DNA of 11,480 nt, taken from positions 1 through 11,480 of the forward strand of contig JAJRPU010000035.1 in assembly GCA_024280615.1 (NCBI GenBank), in the 5' to 3' direction. Both the position numbers and the translations under genes were made by a program. This document shows positions 1 through 7,681 of the stretch, in pieces (position 1 is the first letter of the stretch; the number at the start of each line of letters is the position of its first letter). The notes below the pieces were generated by a model, which worked only from the letters and a program-made list of their open reading frames with translations, was not told the DNA's origin and did not search any database. This DNA comes from Bacteroidota bacterium. GTDB taxonomy: Bacteria > Bacteroidota > Bacteroidia > JAADEI01.

Positions 1-1083
1 ATAAAACACATTGCTTTCAGGAAAAACTCTCACTATTTCGCCATCAAACGTGAACTTCTTAGACCATACAATTTGTCCGGATAGGTCAATCTTCATAAGA
101 AGTTGTTGCTTCGTTGGTGTTGACCCACTTATAAACAACGAATTATCTGATGGGGAATAATAAATATCCAAGCCCTTACCATTTAAATAAGGCATGGAAG
201 TGGACACGTATTGCCTGTGCCATAAAAGATTTCCCAAGGTATCCATAGCAAGGGCTACAATCCCATAGGAACCATAAATGTCCTGCCCATTTCTATAACC
301 AGTAATATACAAATTGCCATCGGAAGCGATAGTAATGCCTTCCAGTTGAAACATCAAAGCATTATCACTGACCAGAACCTTTTTCCATACCACATTACCT
401 GCAGTGTCAACACACATTATAAGAGATTCATTAAGACCCATAATATAAGCTACGAAGTAAATCTTACCATTTAATTCAACAAAATCTTTTATTACTGGAA
501 TATATGGATGATATAGGAAATAATATCCTACTGCTCTTCTCAAGGAACGGCTGCTAGGGTCAAACCATAATAGAGATGCATAATAGAGAACATCACCGTT
601 TCCAACGCCACCGAACAGAACATTCCCATTACTCAAAACCTTAGCAATGTTAAAATACTCTTCACCGCTGAATATATTATATGTTTTGAAAAATGTTGTA
701 TCTCCATTTTGATTAAATATAAATAGCGATGTGATGGCTGAACCAAGGGTTCCAGTTCCCATAGCTGCTAAGAAATCCCCACTGGGAAGGGCTGTAACGG
801 TTGTAAAATAGTTATCTTCAATTGAGCCAAGTGGGAGCATCTTGAACCTCCGTTGCCAGAGGACCTGTCCAGAGGTGTCAAACGCAGCCATGTGTGCCCA
901 CCTGCCTAAGGAATCAAATTCATTACTGTATCCAACGCCAACAATTATGTTTCTATTAAAAGAACCATCATTAAAGACGGAACCATCAGTGGCACTGAGT
1001 CCTGAACACCACTGTCCCAAAACCTTGGGTGCCCCAAAGATTAGACCGAGTGAACTAATTGTCAGTATGATTATTCTTTTCAT
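1..1083 (-). CDS. Secreted beta-propeller-like repeat protein, C-terminus cut off by the window edge
   Basis: The frame is open from the ATG at 1083 down to base 1 (361 codons read), so the C-terminus lies outside the window. Residues 1-23 form a signal peptide: basic MKR, a hydrophobic core ILTISSLGLIFG, then a likely cut after VLGQ. The mature part repeats the pattern D-x-x-G-x-[hydrophobic]2-W at residues 69-76, 226-233, 281-288 and 333-340 (DTSGQVLW, DTAGNVVW, DTLGNLLW, DLSGQIVW). Each is followed by a short basic/aromatic strand, and between them lie strands such as ITIASDGNLYITGY. This resembles the blade repeats of exported PQQ-like or SBBP-like propellers in Bacteroidota. The start overlaps the 3' end of the upstream 582-codon gene by 29 bases in another frame, which suggests translational coupling. 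No Shine-Dalgarno is present. Function is unknown; a T9SS sorting tail beyond the edge would be typical but cannot be seen. Confidence 0.85.
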   Translation of the reverse strand, partial: MKRIIILTISSLGLIFGAPKVLGQWCSGLSATDGSVFNDGSFNRNIIVGVGYSNEFDSLGRWAHMAAFDTSGQVLWQRRFKMLPLGSIEDNYFTTVTALPSGDFLAAMGTGTLGSAITSLFIFNQNGDTTFFKTYNIFSGEEYFNIAKVLSNGNVLFGGVGNGDVLYYASLLWFDPSSRSLRRAVGYYFLYHPYIPVIKDFVELNGKIYFVAYIMGLNESLIMCVDTAGNVVWKKVLVSDNALMFQLEGITIASDGNLYITGYRNGQDIYGSYGIVALAMDTLGNLLWHRQYVSTSMPYLNGKGLDIYYSPSDNSLFISGSTPTKQQLLMKIDLSGQIVWSKKFTFDGEIVRVFPESNVFY

Positions 1084-2803
1084 CGTTGAGTGATTTACTG
1101 TTGATGTGATTAACTAAGGCACTTATGATGTCTTCCAATGGAGTTACGTCTATTGTATTTTCTGTATTAGTTGAATGTATCGTAACAGGCATTGTTTTCT
1201 TATTGCTTTTTTGAAGTATAATATTCAAAAGCCTAGTGTGTTTTTCAACATTTGTTAAGTAGAAAGGGAATTGTTTGTACAATTTTGATATTCGTTCAAT
1301 AATATCATTCCAGTCTGAAGGAAAAATTATTCTGGGTGCTTTAAGGGCAGTGTATCGTAGAACTTTACCAAGTGTAGGGAAAAAATTTGGATGTCTCCTA
1401 TTCCAATGATATACGCGTTCGGCAGTGGAAAGAAGTAATTCATAATCGTTTTTCAGCAATGCAATCACGAACCTCAATATTTCAGTTAAGTAGTAGTACA
1501 CAGGTCTTTGTGGAATGATTTGCTCTAGCTTAATAATTGTTTTCAATGCAGATGCCCAATTTTTTTCTTTTGTCATACACCAGAAATGTGCAATAGAGAA
1601 GTCAATTCTCTCAATAGGGCGAAAAGCTATTTCAGGGTCTGTGGAAAACCACCCTGCTGAATTAAGCAAATGGTAAGCGTCATCAACGTAGCCGTGTGTA
1701 GCCAGCCAAGCGGATGCCCGTGCTGTTAAAGGAACTTCTCCTGTAGAAATAACTTCATCGTTCTCTTTAATTAATGTTATTAGTTTAAACAGTTGATTTC
1801 TGAGTTTTCCAATGTCCTCATCTCCCCAGCCAGTTGCTCTGTTAACCACTTGAAGGGAAACAATGGCTAAGAAAATAGTAACATCAAACCATTCTTTACG
1901 GTATCCTACAGCTGAAGACTCTGTTAGCTTCTTAATAAAGTCAATTAATAGGGGAATTACCGACAGAAATTTGCTTACTATAGCCTGAGAATTCTGTATC
2001 ATTCCAAGTTCTTCATAAATGAGAGCCATCATTCCATAGAGCGATATGATACTTTTGTGAAAAGGAACCTGTTTAAATTGTTTAATATCGTAGTGTATAC
2101 TTTCCAGTTTTCTAAGAACCTCTTCTGTATAAGGGTTTTTCTCTCCTATGAAAGGGTCATGTTCAATAGAGAATCTGACTGTTTCAAGACGTTTGCTATC
2201 AAGGTAAACGAGTCTCAAAGCATCGTCAAAAGACACAACAGAGTTTCCGTCTATAATAGCATATCCTGGGTAAGAAAGTGCAAGATATGAAAGTTCGACA
2301 ATCCATGGTAGCGGAGCAAAAAACAGATTAATAGGTTTGACAATTTCTCGCATCCTCCTTTTCAATGGTTTAAGGAACGGGGATGTGGAGTGGGACCGGG
2401 ATATAGCCAAATGAGTCTGATTAAGCAAAATACGTAGTTCATAAGCGGTACCATAAAGATTATATAAAGCACTTTCAAGGAATTCTTGGGCTGTTCGGCG
2501 TAGCCAACGCTTACCACTCTCTGAATATCCTTGAAGGAACTTTTCTTCAGTCTGTTTAATTTTCTCGGGCTTGCTTTCCAGAAGAGTAATGACATATTTC
2601 CTGACAGCAGTTGGAAGACTCTTTTGAGCCAATTCCTTACAATGCTCTCGTTCTTTGTGCGTCAGAGTCTCCAATAAACTTATGAAATAAGGTTGCATAG
2701 TCATAGCGATAGTAAAAATATATTCCTCGTTTAATTTCTCAAAATAATTATGCTCATAAAACAATGGAGATGCAACACCGTCAACCCAAGCTAATCTGTT
2801 CAT
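1055..2803 (-). CDS. Uncharacterised all-helical protein, 582 residues, probably cytoplasmic
   Basis: I do not recognise a defined function. The protein has no signal peptide and no convincing membrane segment. It reads as a chain of amphipathic helices with many paired Leu/Ile and aromatic positions, such as SLYGMMALIYEELGMIQNSQ (about 252-271) and ATHGYVDDAYHLLNSAGWF (about 367-385), which suggests a TPR-like solenoid. The stretch FISLLETLTHKEREHCKELA near residues 40-59 recalls the N-terminal helices of uncharacterised Bacteroidota helical-repeat proteins, but this rests on memory and is weak. The C-terminal 60 residues are polar (Asn, Lys, Thr) and probably flexible. The start at 2803 is the longest option; Met34 (2704) and Met36 (2698) are alternatives, and none has a clear ribosome binding site. 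It lies 89 bases after the hemD-like gene and overlaps the secreted propeller gene by 29 bases. Confidence 0.8.
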   Translation of the reverse strand: MNRLAWVDGVASPLFYEHNYFEKLNEEYIFTIAMTMQPYFISLLETLTHKEREHCKELAQKSLPTAVRKYVITLLESKPEKIKQTEEKFLQGYSESGKRWLRRTAQEFLESALYNLYGTAYELRILLNQTHLAISRSHSTSPFLKPLKRRMREIVKPINLFFAPLPWIVELSYLALSYPGYAIIDGNSVVSFDDALRLVYLDSKRLETVRFSIEHDPFIGEKNPYTEEVLRKLESIHYDIKQFKQVPFHKSIISLYGMMALIYEELGMIQNSQAIVSKFLSVIPLLIDFIKKLTESSAVGYRKEWFDVTIFLAIVSLQVVNRATGWGDEDIGKLRNQLFKLITLIKENDEVISTGEVPLTARASAWLATHGYVDDAYHLLNSAGWFSTDPEIAFRPIERIDFSIAHFWCMTKEKNWASALKTIIKLEQIIPQRPVYYYLTEILRFVIALLKNDYELLLSTAERVYHWNRRHPNFFPTLGKVLRYTALKAPRIIFPSDWNDIIERISKLYKQFPFYLTNVEKHTRLLNIILQKSNKKTMPVTIHSTNTENTIDVTPLEDIISALVNHINSKSLNDEKNNHTDN

Positions 2804-2892
2804 ATAACCCTGACTTCACAGACTAAGGTAAATACACATATAGCCATATCTATGTTGCAAAATGGCTTTACTTGATAGCAAAAGTTTAATTA

Positions 2893-3639
2893 TCAAGCAT
2901 GACTTTTAATATAATTATAGATGCTCACGAAGTCGCAGTGGTCAATATAGTGATGATATGACAAGCCGAGTTCCTGAGCCCATTTGAGAGCACCTGAACC
3001 GGCTATATATATTTGTGTTTCCTGAGGCGGTTCATAATTGTATTTCTCAATGTGATTAACGAAGTTTTGCACAGCGGCTGAACTGGTAAACACTATACCA
3101 TCGGGCAATCTCTCAAGTGTTGAGATGAAAGTATTTTTGTCATAAGAAGGCAGGATTATATCGTAGCTATCCCAAAGGGAAGCTTGTAATTCGTATTCCT
3201 TGATTTTTTTTCTTAATTCGGGAATCATTCCCCCTGGAGCTAATATCAGTGCCCTTCGTTTCCTGACACTAAATCTTTTAAGCTTAACTAAATCTTCCAG
3301 CTTTGTGAGAGATATGGACCTAACTTTTTTCCAACCCAGCCCCTTCATCGTTCGGGCAATAGAATCACCAATAGTCAGGATTATTGGGTAGTCGTCAACA
3401 CGAGAAAACTTTTTGAAGTATTTATCAAAGATAAAGGCTGTGGGGGTTGAGAATAAAACAACTACTTGATAAGCCCTCTTTAAATCACGCAGCTCAATAA
3501 TTATATGTGGAGGAATTTTTTCTTCAATTTCTGTCATAGGCAGTGAGATGACTTCAAATCCATTTTGCATTAATAATTTGCGGAGGGGAGCCTGCTTAAG
3601 CTCAGGAGCTGTTAAAAGGAAAGTTTTTCCAGTACCCAT
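2893..3639 (-). CDS. hemD: Uroporphyrinogen-III synthase (HemD-like)
   Basis: HemD closes hydroxymethylbilane into uroporphyrinogen III, inverting ring D, in the cytosolic tetrapyrrole pathway to haem, sirohaem and cobalamin. The 248-residue length fits the family. The order of elements fits its two-domain fold: VVLFSTPTAFIFDKYF (about 60-75) as the first domain's strand and helix, GDSIARTMKGLGWKKV (91-106) as the glycine loop, RALILAPGG (129-137) starting the second half, and the typical DGIVFTSSAAVQNF at 180-193. IAGSGALKWAQELGL (212-226) stands where members usually have a G-x-x-T-A helix, so the usual Thr is not obvious. HemD sequences are poorly conserved, so the assignment rests on overall pattern. 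The start ATG is 11 bases after the folA stop, with an A-rich leader and no Shine-Dalgarno. No other haem gene is in view; it seems to travel as the third gene of a thyA-folA operon. Confidence 0.78.
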   Translation of the reverse strand: MGTGKTFLLTAPELKQAPLRKLLMQNGFEVISLPMTEIEEKIPPHIIIELRDLKRAYQVVVLFSTPTAFIFDKYFKKFSRVDDYPIILTIGDSIARTMKGLGWKKVRSISLTKLEDLVKLKRFSVRKRRALILAPGGMIPELRKKIKEYELQASLWDSYDIILPSYDKNTFISTLERLPDGIVFTSSAAVQNFVNHIEKYNYEPPQETQIYIAGSGALKWAQELGLSYHHYIDHCDFVSIYNYIKSHA

Positions 3640-3650
3640 CTACACCATTT

Positions 3651-4145
3651 TTATTTACTGTGAAGATAGATAAAACTAATTGGAACCATGTTCTGAGGAG
3701 TTAGAGGTATGAACTCTTCCCTTATTTTTTCCCAATTGGAGGAGTCATATTGTGGGAAATAAGTATCACCGGGGTAAACTGAGTTAATAAGGGTTATATA
3801 CATTCTGTCCGCTATGGGCATAAAAAGCCTATATATCTGCGAGCCTCCAGCAACAAACAATTCTCTCTCTCCGTGTTGTTTTGCAATTTCAAGGGCTTCC
3901 TCAACGGAAGACACCCATGTTAACTTACCATCAACGTTCTCTCTTTTTTGTGAAGACAAGACGAGCCAATGTCTTCCAGGTAACACCTTCCCTATTGATT
4001 CAAATGTTTTTCGTCCTATAACAACACAATGTCCCATTGTTAATCGCTTGAAATGTCTTAAATCCCGTGGGATATGCCACGGCATTTTTCCTTGGTAGCC
4101 AATAACTCTGTTTCTGTCGTGTGCGACGATTAATGAAATTATCAT
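3651..4145 (-). CDS. folA: Dihydrofolate reductase
   Basis: The enzyme reduces dihydrofolate to tetrahydrofolate with NADPH, regenerating the cofactor that ThyA oxidises. At 164 residues it has the standard bacterial length. Visible landmarks are the N-terminal strand MIISLIVAHDRNRVIG, the substrate-site block MPWHIPRDLRHFKRLT (21-36) with Pro22, Trp23 and Asp28 (equivalent to the catalytic Asp27 of the E. coli enzyme), the NADPH-binding GRKTFESIG (44-52) and LPGR (55-58), and the late glycine pair in VAGGSQIYRLFMPIADRMYI. All key positions appear intact. The start overlaps the thyA stop in an ATGA arrangement (4142-4145), so the two are almost certainly co-transcribed and translationally coupled. 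Confidence 0.97.
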   Translation of the reverse strand: MIISLIVAHDRNRVIGYQGKMPWHIPRDLRHFKRLTMGHCVVIGRKTFESIGKVLPGRHWLVLSSQKRENVDGKLTWVSSVEEALEIAKQHGERELFVAGGSQIYRLFMPIADRMYITLINSVYPGDTYFPQYDSSNWEKIREEFIPLTPQNMVPISFIYLHSK

Positions 4146-4939
4146 ACTGCCACCGGTGCTTTGATGAACGGATGAGGGTTATAATTAATTATTTCAATGT
4201 CTTCCGGTTTAAAGTCATCAATATCTTTAACTTCTGGATTGAGTCTCAATTCTGGCAGTTGACGGGGTTCGCGACTCAATTGCAGTTTTGCCTGCTCAAT
4301 ATGGTTTTGGTACAAGTGTAAATCTCCATAAGAAATAATAAGTTCTCCCGGTTTAAGACCTGTAACATGAGCCATCAAGTGGATAAGAAGGGCATAGCCT
4401 GCTATGTTGAACGGAACTCCTATGAAAATGTCAGCACTTCTTTGATACAAATGCAAACTCAACCTGTTATCATTAGTAACATAGAACTGAAAAAGAATAT
4501 GGCAAGGAGGAAGCCGCATCTGGTCTAATTGAGCCACATTCCAAGCACTTATAATCATCCGCCTATCATAAGGCTTTTCCTTTATTTTACGAATAACTTC
4601 TCTAATCTGGTCTATGTGCCCGCCTTCATACCTAGGCCATTTACGCCATTGATAACCATAAATAGGTCCCAGATTGCCATTCTCATCAGCCCACGGGTCC
4701 CAGATATGAACGCCATATTGATGCAGGTATGACAGGTTAGTGCCCGCCCGCAAATACCATAAAACCTCTACTTTGACAGCTTTAAAATTTATTTTTTTGG
4801 TCGTTAATAACGGGAATCCCTTCTGAAGGTCATGTCTGAACTGATATCCAAACACAGAGATTGTTCCAGTGCCAGTTCTATCGGGCCTTGGCTGCCCGTT
4901 TTCAAGAACATATTTAAGCATTTCCAGATATGACCACAT
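4142..4939 (-). CDS. thyA: Thymidylate synthase
   Basis: ThyA methylates dUMP to dTMP, using 5,10-methylene-tetrahydrofolate as both carbon donor and reductant and releasing dihydrofolate. The 265 residues align nearly without gaps to the classical family: RTGTGT at 21-26 with phosphate-binding Arg21, the DRRMIISAWN block with Arg126/Arg127, the nucleophile Cys146 in LPPCHILFQFYV, QRSAD at 166-170, GVPFNIA at 174-180 with the dUMP-binding Asn178, and the C-terminal IKAPVAV that closes over the site. The start is fixed by homology, since YLEMLKYVLENG matches the first helix. It is the first gene of its string: a terminator lies upstream at about 4974-5013, leaving a leader of only about 35-45 bases for a promoter. 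No Shine-Dalgarno is visible. Flavin-dependent ThyX is excluded by these motifs. Confidence 0.98.
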   Translation of the reverse strand: MWSYLEMLKYVLENGQPRPDRTGTGTISVFGYQFRHDLQKGFPLLTTKKINFKAVKVEVLWYLRAGTNLSYLHQYGVHIWDPWADENGNLGPIYGYQWRKWPRYEGGHIDQIREVIRKIKEKPYDRRMIISAWNVAQLDQMRLPPCHILFQFYVTNDNRLSLHLYQRSADIFIGVPFNIAGYALLIHLMAHVTGLKPGELIISYGDLHLYQNHIEQAKLQLSREPRQLPELRLNPEVKDIDDFKPEDIEIINYNPHPFIKAPVAV

Positions 4940-4973
4940 GACTAGTTTTGTTTGCTGAGACTAACTTACTTAA

Positions 4974-5013
4974 ACAAAAATAAAAAGGCGCGACCCGAAG
5001 AGCGAGCCGCGCC
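4974..5013 (-). terminator. Rho-independent terminator of the PKD protein gene
   Basis: On the minus strand, bases 5013 to 4987 form a GC-rich hairpin. The arms GGCGCGGCTC and GGGTCGCGCC give ten pairs including two G-T wobbles, around a 7-base loop. A T-rich run (TTTTTATTTTTG) follows at 4986-4975. It lies 34 bases after the stop of the 559-codon gene and before thyA, so it ends the former's transcript and insulates the thyA operon. The T-run is on the minus side only, which sets the direction. Confidence 0.88.
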
Positions 5014-5046
5014 CTAAAACACAACTACTGCCAATGACTTCCAAGC

Positions 5047-6726
5047 CTACTTAGTTAATCTAAACATTCCCAATCTGCCTTCTTGACCAATTATTACGAC
5101 GTTATACATCTGAGAAGGCAAATCACCAATTTCTATCTCCACTACATTTTTACCAGACACGGGGACAGTTCTAATTGTTCTGCCCATAGCGTCAGTGAAG
5201 AGAATATGAGTCGTCTGTGCTGGCAAGCCTTCAATGACAACAGTATTGTTTCTGTGGAAGTAAGTAAGGCTTGCCGAGGCAGCAATTGGATTAGAAGTTA
5301 AAACAGCACTTCTCTTAATAGTATCGGCACCACACGGGTTAGAGACAATCAATGTAATTGTGTATTCACCAAGTGAACCATAAGTATAAGCAAATGGTTC
5401 ACAAGAAGTGGAAAGGTTGCCATCTCCCCAATCCCAGATGCAGCTAACACCATAGAGAGACGTATTGTCCACTGTGATAGTCGGGTCTCCAGGAGTTGCA
5501 TTGAGTACGAAGTTAGCAATAGGTGGAGCATTATAGGCAACAACAGTCAACTGGTCAGAAGCGGAGCAACCAATGGCAGCACCCTGCCCAGTAACTGTAA
5601 TAATGAAGGTGTCAGGATTAGAAGTAACTGAGGCAGGCGGAATGTTTATTGTACCAATGTTGGTGTTTCCACTGGCTCCGGTACCGCTCCATGTGTATGA
5701 ATCAAATCCGGCAGTTGCCTCAACATTTATAGCCTGCCCGGCACAAACCCACCTTGTGTTATCATCAGTTTGAATATCTGCATCAAGGAACGGAGGATAG
5801 TTAATTGTCCTCAATTTGCCATAAGCCCACACTATGGGAGCAGGACCGAACAGCTCACAGGCAGATGCATCTATGGTTCCACTACCGTTGCAATCAGCAG
5901 CTAAAATCGCCCCATTAGGGTCATTTGTAAACACATTATTACATAAAGAGGGTGCTGGGGCATATTTAAATAAGAAAGCAAAGTTGTTCGGAAAATCAAT
6001 ATCTGCATCAGACACGAAACACTGATTATTACAAGAGTTAGGGTCTTTCAAACCATAAATAAATCCGAATGCAGCGGAATCTTTTTGTGAATAATATTTA
6101 AATCTAAATCCAACTATACCCGGAGGTGTATCAAGTGAGAAGTTAACCGGGACAGTCAATATAGCAAGCGTATCCAAAAGGTCGTCAGTAGCAGGAGAAA
6201 CAATAGTGAACAAGTTGTAAATCGAATCTGCCCATAGAATTTGCGAACCCTTGAATAACTCAATAATCAATGTATCAGGAATTTGTGCAGGATTAAAGTA
6301 AGTAAAAATGAATTGCAGTGAGTCGATATGGTATGATATGCAAGCAGTATTAAGATCAAACGGATACACTATTCCTGAATCTGCATTTACCAACTGAGTT
6401 ATACGCCACTCAGTGAAACCTGCTAAAAGAACAAATGTATCAGCTGGATTATTGAAGTTACCTTCATCATAATTGTAAAATTCCTGACATCCGAAGTTTG
6501 TATTGAGCGGAAACACTCCTAATCCGTACTGATTAATATCCGGAGCATGGTCAATGAGAATATTCCATTCTGCTGCTCTTGTGTTTGTCTTTAACTCTTT
6601 GCGTATTTCAGGAATAAATTCCTTGGGCAAAGATTTAACATTTGCCGGATTTATTACCAGTGCCTGTTGAGCCACCAACACACTACTTAGCATTAAAAGT
6701 CCTGCACTAACAACTCGTCTCATCAT
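5047..6726 (-). CDS. Secreted PKD-domain protein with T9SS C-terminal sorting domain
   Basis: This is a 559-residue exported protein of unknown specific role. Residues 1-20 are a signal peptide (MMRR, hydrophobic core AGLLMLSSVLVAQ). Residues 60-310 are unassigned and hold Cys80, 129, 232, 236, 262, 279 and 290. Within them DCNGSGTIDASAC (278-290) resembles a degenerate EF-hand/dockerin calcium loop. Residues about 314-398 look like a Bacteroidota Ig-like module (WVCAGQ, then YTWSGTG, then GCSASDQLTVVAY). Residues about 400-476 are a PKD domain, with WDWGDGN at 431-437 and YTYGSLGEYTITLIVSNPCG at 447-466. Residues about 483-559 match a type A T9SS sorting domain (NTVVIEGLP, DAMGRTI, then LPSQMYNVVIIGQEGRLGMF), which directs passage across the outer membrane and is normally cleaved. 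The start could be Met1 or Met2. The gene follows the LD-carboxypeptidase gene by 22 bases and ends at a strong terminator. A role in adhesion or the cell surface is inference. Confidence 0.9.
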   Translation of the reverse strand: MMRRVVSAGLLMLSSVLVAQQALVINPANVKSLPKEFIPEIRKELKTNTRAAEWNILIDHAPDINQYGLGVFPLNTNFGCQEFYNYDEGNFNNPADTFVLLAGFTEWRITQLVNADSGIVYPFDLNTACISYHIDSLQFIFTYFNPAQIPDTLIIELFKGSQILWADSIYNLFTIVSPATDDLLDTLAILTVPVNFSLDTPPGIVGFRFKYYSQKDSAAFGFIYGLKDPNSCNNQCFVSDADIDFPNNFAFLFKYAPAPSLCNNVFTNDPNGAILAADCNGSGTIDASACELFGPAPIVWAYGKLRTINYPPFLDADIQTDDNTRWVCAGQAINVEATAGFDSYTWSGTGASGNTNIGTINIPPASVTSNPDTFIITVTGQGAAIGCSASDQLTVVAYNAPPIANFVLNATPGDPTITVDNTSLYGVSCIWDWGDGNLSTSCEPFAYTYGSLGEYTITLIVSNPCGADTIKRSAVLTSNPIAASASLTYFHRNNTVVIEGLPAQTTHILFTDAMGRTIRTVPVSGKNVVEIEIGDLPSQMYNVVIIGQEGRLGMFRLTK

Positions 6727-6748
6727 TACTTCAATTTTTATCGCAAAG

Positions 6749-7660
6749 TTATGTCATTTTATTTATATGGCAAAACATAACTATTTGAGCATTGTTATTG
6801 CCAACAGAGAAATTACAATATGCACCATGCCAAAAGGGCTTATTAACTGCTCCGTGTCCTGCTGGAAAATCACTGACTATGGGATAGCCATATTTACCAG
6901 CCACTTCCCTAATGATTTGAAAAACTGTTTTGCCCAGCGGTGTTTCGTGGTCGTGAATGTCTGTGAAGGAACCAAGCACCAAGGCTTTAATAGAAGGCAG
7001 GATGCCTGCTCTGTCCAAAGAGACAAGCATTCTCTCAATATGATATATGTATTCATCAACTTCCTCTATGAATAGTATAACATCATGCCAGTTTTGGGGC
7101 AGACTGTTGCTTCCCACGAGACTATAAATTATTGACAGGTTGCCACCGATAAAGTAACCACTGACAGTTCCGGGATTGAGTATGAATTGTGCCTGCCATT
7201 CAAAGGATGGCGGTTTCCTTGTTAGTTCAAGCAAGTTAAGTTCTTCCTTAAGGTCTCGCATCACAGGTCCGTGGATAGTAATCAGCCTGTAATTGGTCCA
7301 CAGATGAAGCAATACAGCAGTTATGTCGCTATATCCCATTATCCATTTAGGTTTTTCTACCAATTTGAACCATTGGATCCTATCAAGGATAGGCAATGTC
7401 CCCAGTCCTCCCCGTCCAGTCCATAGCATAGAAATTGATTCGTCTTGCAGCTGTTTGTTAATCAAATCAGCCCGTGCAACATCGGGGAGTGGATATTGAT
7501 AATAGTGTTTTCCAATTGCGTGCAAATCGCTAATTCTAAATCCCTGCTTTTTCAATAATTGAAATGCAAATTCAATGTCTTTGTGGTCAACCGCTCTGGC
7601 AGGTAGGAACACTGCAACTGAGTCTCCTAGTCGTAATGGTTTAGGGACAACAACTCTCAT
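6749..7660 (-). CDS. LD-carboxypeptidase (peptidase family S66, LdcA/MccF-like)
   Basis: Members of S66 remove the terminal D-Ala from cytoplasmic murein tetrapeptide during peptidoglycan recycling; the MccF branch instead cleaves microcin C-type adducts. The 303-residue protein has no signal peptide, as expected. Visible family landmarks are GDSVAVFLPA near the N-terminus, the loop GRGGLG (82-87), the nucleophile elbow GYSDIT with Ser111, GPVM (131-134), GGNLS (172-176), the acidic FIEEVDE (197-203) that carries the catalytic Glu (probably Glu199), and GHG at 268-270 with catalytic His269. The Ser-Glu-His set therefore looks complete. I favour peptidoglycan recycling, but sequence alone does not separate LdcA from MccF. 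It diverges from metG with 21 bases between the start codons and is followed at 22 bases by the PKD protein gene, with which it probably shares a transcript. Confidence 0.92.
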   Translation of the reverse strand: MRVVVPKPLRLGDSVAVFLPARAVDHKDIEFAFQLLKKQGFRISDLHAIGKHYYQYPLPDVARADLINKQLQDESISMLWTGRGGLGTLPILDRIQWFKLVEKPKWIMGYSDITAVLLHLWTNYRLITIHGPVMRDLKEELNLLELTRKPPSFEWQAQFILNPGTVSGYFIGGNLSIIYSLVGSNSLPQNWHDVILFIEEVDEYIYHIERMLVSLDRAGILPSIKALVLGSFTDIHDHETPLGKTVFQIIREVAGKYGYPIVSDFPAGHGAVNKPFWHGAYCNFSVGNNNAQIVMFCHINKMT

Positions 7661-7681
7661 CGTCGTAATTTAGCGTTAATT

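Noticed and set aside
842..1093. 83-codon plus-strand open frame
   Set aside because: It lies antisense to the signal peptide and first repeats of the secreted propeller gene. That gene's frame has coherent motifs and this one does not.
2804..2892. Possible Bacteroidota promoter (TTTG at 2858-2861 and TATATGTG further on, minus strand)
   Set aside because: The spacing is 15 bases, shorter than the usual 19 or so, and the downstream box is imperfect. The match is no better than expected in AT-rich sequence.
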